Below, in pieces: positions 59,720 through 64,000 of a stretch of 64,000 nt of DNA. The stretch covers positions 58,876 to 122,875 of the forward strand of contig NGBS01000310.1 in the NCBI GenBank assembly GCA_002245135.1. The letters run 5' to 3'. Within the stretch, counting starts at the first letter, position 1, and each line of letters starts with the position of its first letter. The translations under genes and the position numbers were made by a program. The DNA comes from Proteromonas lacertae. Taxonomy: Eukaryota > Sar > Bigyra > Opalinata > Proteromonadidae. Under the pieces are notes generated by a model that saw only the letters and a list, made by a program, of their open reading frames with translations, was not told where the DNA came from and made no database searches.

Positions 59720-60304
59720 ATGAGTGATATACAAAACGAATTAGATGCTAATATTGAAAAACACTTACAAGAAGGTGAAATGTATGAGAATGATATGTCT
59801 GAAGTAAAATCATTAATTATTAAAGTATTCAAGGATATGTTGGATGGTATGTATTCTGTGATTGAAGAGTATGAAGATGATCCAGAATGGAGTGAACAAC
59901 CAGGTGATGATATTGATATAACAATGGAAGAAGAAGAAGTGAAGGAAGAAAAACAAAGTGAATCTAAATCTAAAAAAAGAAAGGATATAACAAAGTCAGA
60001 TTCAGATTCACAAGTGTGTAGTACTTGTGGTAAGAAGAAAGCTAATGATGAATTTGGTTATAAGAGTGAAGGTGTATTCTATAAATCTTGTACAGAGTGT
60101 AGAAATAAGAAGAAGAGAAGATATGAAGAAGTAAAGAAAGGAAGTGATAATAGTGGAGAAGATAAGAAGCGTAAAGTAGAGAATAGTTCCACTGCCGAGG
60201 GTCGACCAAAGGTAGATATTGCTAAAGTAGATTGTTCTACAAGTCCTATCCCGGGGGTAGCTACAGTAGATCTAACTACATCACCTACCTGTATAATTAA
60301 TTAA
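59720..60304 (+). CDS. Zn-ribbon protein, element gene 2
   Basis: An intronless 194-residue frame. The N-terminal 90 residues are acidic. At residues 95-125 a treble-clef or Zn-ribbon-like site reads CSTCGKKKANDEFGYKSEGV, then SCTECRNKKKRRYEE: two CxxC knuckles 24 residues apart followed by a basic patch. Small proteins with this CxxC...F...CxxCR layout are frequent in virus-derived elements and large DNA viruses, where they are thought to bind nucleic acid. The C-terminus is Ser/Thr/Pro-rich with a local GC-richer stretch. Confidence 0.6.
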   Translation: MSDIQNELDANIEKHLQEGEMYENDMSEVKSLIIKVFKDMLDGMYSVIEEYEDDPEWSEQPGDDIDITMEEEEVKEEKQSESKSKKRKDITKSDSDSQVCSTCGKKKANDEFGYKSEGVFYKSCTECRNKKKRRYEEVKKGSDNSGEDKKRKVENSSTAEGRPKVDIAKVDCSTSPIPGVATVDLTTSPTCIIN

Positions 60305-60368
60305 CTTTTGGTTTAAAATTCATTTTTATATTTCTATACGTTTTTATATATAAATAATTTCACATAAT

Positions 60369-60752
60369 ATGCCATATAATTCATCTTTAGTTATGTTAGG
60401 TGATATGAAAGATACTTTAAATGGTTTGAAACAAGAACTGTATATTTTATTAGGTTGTGTAGTTCTATGGGTTCTTTATAAATGCAAGAGAATATGTGCA
60501 TGGTGTTATCATAAAGCCTGTCCTCCAGAATTAAGTGAAATATTAGCTGAGCCAGAACCTGCTGTTCAATTAGCATTAAGAAAATCTACTATTGTTTCTG
60601 CTATTCCATTTACTTTAACACCTGAAAATAGTAGAATAAATTCTAGAAATGCTAGTGATAATGAAGATGAAGAGCAATTAGAAACAGAAATAGAAATTAT
60701 TCCTATTAATAAACCTGAGATTGAAATTCAAAAACCAATCATAAATATTTAA
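60369..60752 (+). CDS. single-pass membrane protein, element gene 3
   Basis: An intronless 127-residue frame with one hydrophobic helix near residues 23-40 (LYILLGCVVLWVLYKCKRIC), followed by a basic Cys-rich patch and a polar acidic tail (NASDNEDEEQLETEIEIIP). No signal peptide. Small membrane proteins of this kind occur in Maverick/Polinton-like elements, but I cannot assign a specific family. Confidence 0.55.
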   Translation: MPYNSSLVMLGDMKDTLNGLKQELYILLGCVVLWVLYKCKRICAWCYHKACPPELSEILAEPEPAVQLALRKSTIVSAIPFTLTPENSRINSRNASDNEDEEQLETEIEIIPINKPEIEIQKPIINI

Positions 60753-60934
60753 TTTTATATATAGTCTTTTTTTCGTATTTGATTTTTGAAAGTTATTTTT
60801 TGTACCCCCTTAAATATTACATAAAGAAAAACCGTTTTATTTTTCATTCACACTTTTCTTACTCATTTTCAGTATTTTATTTTTTTCATTTTTTACTTTA
60901 ATAGAAAATTAATTATTCAATCATTCAATCAAAA

Positions 60935-62107
60935 ATGCCAGCAGACAGAGTCAAACAACCAACCAATTCAGAATTATGCTCCCAGCTTCCATTAAAGGGA
61001 CAGGCTTATGAGTTCTATCAGAAAGTGAGTCGTAACATCCAGCATTTAAAGACATTTTGCGACGAAATGTATATTCAAAGTTTGGCTTATGATGACAGCA
61101 AAAAATCAAAGAAGAAGCAAAGTCCACCACAATTCAACTATATCGAATTAGAGAAGTCAGCTACAGCAGTTTATTATTGCTTTTCATGTAAGTTTGATAA
61201 TCAGAAGTTAATTCCCATTAAACATCTAGAGACATTAGATCAAAATGAGTATATGAATTTATACTTTAGTGACGAAGAGATGAAGAGTATAGTAAAACCA
61301 GATGTAAAACAGATTAAACCTTTTATTCAACCTCAGTTAAAACAACAACAACAACCACAACAAGAACCACCACCACCAACTGTACCTCAAAAACCTAAAA
61401 GAGTTTATAAAAGAAGAACTGATACTGTAAAGAAACCTAAAACAAAAGCAGTTATTGATAGTGATGATGAATTAATTCATTTAAAGAAAAGAAAGATTGT
61501 TAAGGATTCTGATTTTGTTGACGAACCAGTGGGTATAATTGTGAAAGATACTGAATCAAGAACATCTGCTGATGATTTATTAAGTAGCCAAAGTCCTACC
61601 TTTACACCTCCAATGTCACCAAGGTCTGATACTACACTTCTTGATGTTACTGATATTGATATTCTGGATGCTGAATTGAAATATTTTAATGCTGAATTAA
61701 CTAAAAAAGATGAAGAAAAACAAAAAGAGATAGAAGAGAAAATTAAACATCAAGATGCAGAGAGAAAGAAACAAGAAGATGAAGAAAAAAAGAAAAAACA
61801 ACAAGAAGAAGAAAGAGTTAGAAAAGTACAAGAAGAAGCAGAGAGAAAGAGAAAACAAGAAGAAGCAGAAAAGAAAAGAAAAGAAGAATTAGTTGTTATT
61901 AGAATGCTTCAAGAAGAAGAGAATATGAGACAACAAGAAGAGTTAAGAAAGAAATGGGTATTAGAACAAAAGAGACAAATGGAAGAAAAGATGAAAAAAG
62001 AAAACGATGAATTAGAAAAGAAAATGGAAGAAGAGTTTAAGAAAAGAATTGAAGAAGAGAAAAGAAAGAAAGCTGAAGAGTTTGAGAAGATGATGAAGAA
62101 CTTATAA
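60935..62107 (+). CDS. coiled-coil protein, element gene 4
   Basis: An intronless 390-residue frame. The first 130 residues are globular with CFSCKFDNQKLIPIKHLE and FSDEEMKSIVKP. A Gln/Pro/Lys linker follows (KPKRVYKRRTDTVKKPKTKA), then a Ser/Thr/Pro segment. The last 150 residues are an extremely charged Glu/Lys/Arg helix, a single coiled coil or stable single alpha helix. A structural role in the element is possible; a captured host gene is not excluded. Confidence 0.6.
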   Translation: MPADRVKQPTNSELCSQLPLKGQAYEFYQKVSRNIQHLKTFCDEMYIQSLAYDDSKKSKKKQSPPQFNYIELEKSATAVYYCFSCKFDNQKLIPIKHLETLDQNEYMNLYFSDEEMKSIVKPDVKQIKPFIQPQLKQQQQPQQEPPPPTVPQKPKRVYKRRTDTVKKPKTKAVIDSDDELIHLKKRKIVKDSDFVDEPVGIIVKDTESRTSADDLLSSQSPTFTPPMSPRSDTTLLDVTDIDILDAELKYFNAELTKKDEEKQKEIEEKIKHQDAERKKQEDEEKKKKQQEEERVRKVQEEAERKRKQEEAEKKRKEELVVIRMLQEEENMRQQEELRKKWVLEQKRQMEEKMKKENDELEKKMEEEFKKRIEEEKRKKAEEFEKMMKNL

Positions 62108-62259
62108 GTATTAATATATACTTTAAATTTGTCTGGTTTATGCTTTAATCCATATACTTGAAAAAGCACTTTGAATTCATTACTTTTGATGAAAATTGGT
62201 GTTTGTTTTATATGTAAAAAATAACATAAATAAAAAACATAAAAAATTATACGAAATCA

Positions 62260-63408
62260 TTAAATAGCGAATTTTTTCTTATATACTCTACCATATCTAC
62301 TTTTTCTGCCTTCTGGTACTGGTTGAATATCTGGTTCTATAGGTTGTGCTTCATTATTTATACTATGAATTTGTCTTAATCTAAACTTACCATTTGTTGT
62401 AATACTATTAACTGGTACTCTTTTTATTTCATGAGATTTGAATCTATATGAGCCTATATCTCTAGGATTGAATTCTCTAGGTATTGTTCCATCCAAGTTC
62501 TTAACAGAATATGAAAATGGTCCAACTTTGTGTATTTGGTATACTTTATCAGTATAATAAGTAGTTTTTTGAAGTTTGTTATCTCTACGTTCTTTTATTC
62601 TGACAAAATCATCAGCTTTAAAATGAGTATCACTTTTACGCTTCTTTAAGTTTCTAGCATGGGATTCTTTATACAATCTATCTTGGACTTCAAAATCATT
62701 GAATACTTCATTTGGAGTTAGATTATTGAGTGCAGAATGTGGTTTTGCATTGTAATCATCTACAACAGTATATACTATATTACACAATGATTCAATATTG
62801 TTAATTTTATCAAATTCTTCATCAGAAAATGTATTAATTTTTCTATAAAACATATCTTTAATAGTTCTCACACATCGATCCAATATTTTCATTATATTAT
62901 GTTCATTACGTTCTTTAAGTATAAATCGTATATGATTTTTGTTAAACAAATCTAAAAATTTCTTACCATAGATAATACCAGACTCTTCATCTGACAATAT
63001 ACTTCCTACAAAACGAGCGTTTTCATCCTTAGGTTGCATACCCTGATAAAACCATTTTTCAAACACTGGATATACATCATTTTCTGATTTAGATTTAACA
63101 TAATATATCCAACACTTACGACTAACAACTTCTATAATTAACAAAAATGGAACTTTTGTATTGTTGAAAAACACCAAATCTATTTGATATGACCCAGGTA
63201 ACTTTTCAATTTCATATTTAATTCTATTCCTTTTAGTTGCAGTGATTTGATAATCTGGTTTAGACTCTACAAGTTCACTACTAGCTTTTTTAATGTCAGA
63301 TTTTTTAAAGTTATTCTCAAGTTCATTTACAGAGAAATTAATAAAGTCTCGTTTGTTTAAATAACCATATGTTTTGTATAACTCATTTATTTTATCTTGT
63401 AGTGACAT
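62260..63408 (-). CDS. rve-type integrase (Maverick/Polinton-like), third catalytic residue Asp
   Basis: A 382-residue intronless frame. The N-terminal 70 residues are helical. The catalytic RNase-H-like core has Asp in YQIDLVFFNN, then VPFLLIIEVVSRKCWIYYVK, and a second Asp in GSILSDEESGIIYG. About 37 residues later the helix ILDRCVRTIKDMFYRK has Asp-Arg where retroviral-type integrases usually have Glu-Arg. It ends HSALNNLTPNEVF, the typical core C-terminus of Maverick/retroelement integrases, followed by an SH3/chromo-like C-terminal domain (KADDFVRIKERRDN, DKVYQIHKVGPFSYSVKNLDG). No other reverse-transcriptase gene is visible, favouring a DNA element over a retroelement. Confidence 0.82.
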   Translation of the reverse strand: MSLQDKINELYKTYGYLNKRDFINFSVNELENNFKKSDIKKASSELVESKPDYQITATKRNRIKYEIEKLPGSYQIDLVFFNNTKVPFLLIIEVVSRKCWIYYVKSKSENDVYPVFEKWFYQGMQPKDENARFVGSILSDEESGIIYGKKFLDLFNKNHIRFILKERNEHNIMKILDRCVRTIKDMFYRKINTFSDEEFDKINNIESLCNIVYTVVDDYNAKPHSALNNLTPNEVFNDFEVQDRLYKESHARNLKKRKSDTHFKADDFVRIKERRDNKLQKTTYYTDKVYQIHKVGPFSYSVKNLDGTIPREFNPRDIGSYRFKSHEIKRVPVNSITTNGKFRLRQIHSINNEAQPIEPDIQPVPEGRKSRYGRVYKKKFAI

Positions 63409-63473
63409 TCAAACAATATATAAAAAATATGAATGATATATATTTAAAGAATTAATGAATTAAAATAATTAAA

Positions 63474-64000
63474 TCATTCTTCTACCTCTCCCAAATCCTT
63501 ATCACTTAAAGCGTTACCAAAGTTAATAGACTTAGCAGCACTAATAAAACCATTACTAATTACTTTCTTAGCAGGGAATGGTCTACGAGTACTAATTAAA
63601 TCACTATCTTCTATCTTAGTTCTCTTAATTCTTGGAGGTGAAACAAATTTGTTTTGATTAGCTTGTTCTTTCTTAATTTTCTTCTCATTACTTCTTCTAA
63701 TAGTTGTAGCTAAATCAGGATTTTCATCATAACCAACAATATCACTACAAACTCTATGATTAACAAAGTTTTGAGTACCATTACTCTTAATAGAGATTTG
63801 ATTATCAACAACACTTACAGCAATTTTACTACCAACATCAACATCAGATGGAACTCTATAGTTACTATTATCCCATATCATAATAGAATTGAAATTGTGG
63901 AAGTATTTAATACCATGTTGAGGTTCTCTACATCCTACACTAATCAAATATCCACGAATGATTTTTTCTATAAAGTCATTCTCGTTTCTATCATAAATTT
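63474..64000 (-). CDS. unknown protein of the element, 5' end outside window
   Basis: An open frame reaching the right edge, intronless, ending at 63474, 65 bp from the start of the integrase on the same strand. The visible 175 residues begin inside the protein (FIEKIIRGYLISVGCREPQH). A compact, beta-rich segment follows (FNSIMIWDNSNYRVPSDVDV, GSKIAVSVVDNQISIKSNGT) then a basic disordered tail (RRSNEKKIKKEQANQ, PPRIKRTKIEDSD). The beta-rich part could belong to a virion or DNA-binding protein; not assigned. Confidence 0.55.
   Translation of the reverse strand, partial: IYDRNENDFIEKIIRGYLISVGCREPQHGIKYFHNFNSIMIWDNSNYRVPSDVDVGSKIAVSVVDNQISIKSNGTQNFVNHRVCSDIVGYDENPDLATTIRRSNEKKIKKEQANQNKFVSPPRIKRTKIEDSDLISTRRPFPAKKVISNGFISAAKSINFGNALSDKDLGEVEE

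Noticed and set aside
60935..62107. Myosin- or kinesin-like motor because of the coiled coil
   Set aside because: No motor domain or ATP-binding loop; the charged helix is low complexity and gives misleading similarity.
1..64000. Alternative genetic code (as in ciliates with tiny introns)
   Set aside because: Genes end in TAA, TAG and TGA, and conserved Trp and Gln positions use TGG and CAA/CAG. Internal stops vanish once introns are removed, apart from the few cases listed as findings.
1..64000. CRISPR array or bacterial operon
   Set aside because: No regularly spaced direct repeats of the right size; genes carry spliceosomal introns and eukaryotic domain types.

Overview
This window is nuclear DNA from an AT-rich, flagellated or ciliated microbial eukaryote. 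Almost every gene from 1 to 58.65 kb is split by very short GT-AG introns, mostly 24-50 nt, with donors usually GTAT and acceptors usually (A/T)TAG. Continuous frames therefore break every few hundred bases, and I rebuilt genes by joining exons. For nearly all of them the spliced length is an exact multiple of three. TAA, TAG and TGA all end genes, so the code looks standard. The lineage cannot be named from the sequence alone. Ciliary-type proteins (SHIPPO-like repeats, an EF-hand protein), a cysteine-rich surface protein, a RAT1/XRN2 exonuclease and GPI-anchor genes argue for a free-living or commensal protist.

Layout. 1-5.6 kb holds unassigned genes. 5.75-9.77 kb is a P4-ATPase lipid flippase. 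9.87-16.05 kb is a cluster of secreted, GPI-anchored-looking paralogues (two intact, one frameshifted, one remnant) around a BTB gene whose C-terminus is a degenerate Hsp70 ATPase domain. 16.25-28.7 kb holds a RING protein, a two-helix membrane protein, RAT1/XRN2, PIG-P, IST1, an amino-acid permease, TRM10, a nuclear Cys-rich protein and an EF-hand protein. 28.9-35.4 kb holds a GOLD/coiled-coil/F-box/polyQ fusion, small genes, a nitroreductase divergent from actin, and ERGIC3/Erv46. 35.6-49.8 kb holds a stop-interrupted surface-type gene, a SHIPPO-like protein, ALG9, a cysteine-rich membrane protein, a BTB/SPRY protein, an NTPDase and a frameshifted ADAT3-like deaminase.

51.9-58.65 kb is a tandem array of four paralogues of unknown function. 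All four have a first exon of exactly 20 codons and a second exon of exactly 103 nt. Exon 1 is unrelated between copies, while exons 2 and 3 are conserved. Copies A and B share a nearly identical tract of about 470 bp, and a 643-bp palindromic (foldback/MITE-like) element sits between them, ending 29 bp before the start codon of copy B.

From 59.2 kb to the window end the style changes. Six genes have no introns. One encodes an rve-type integrase, others a small Zn-ribbon protein, a membrane protein and a long coiled-coil protein. This looks like one end of a Maverick/Polinton-like or other virus-derived element that continues past the window. A 12-bp inverted repeat at 59.02-59.11 kb marks a possible boundary.

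Functional links: PIG-P fits with GPI-anchored-looking products in the same window, and ALG9, ERGIC3, the flippase and NTPDase are secretory-pathway genes. I see no operons. Gene spacing is tight; divergent pairs share only 65-79 bp (RAT1/PIG-P and nitroreductase/actin).
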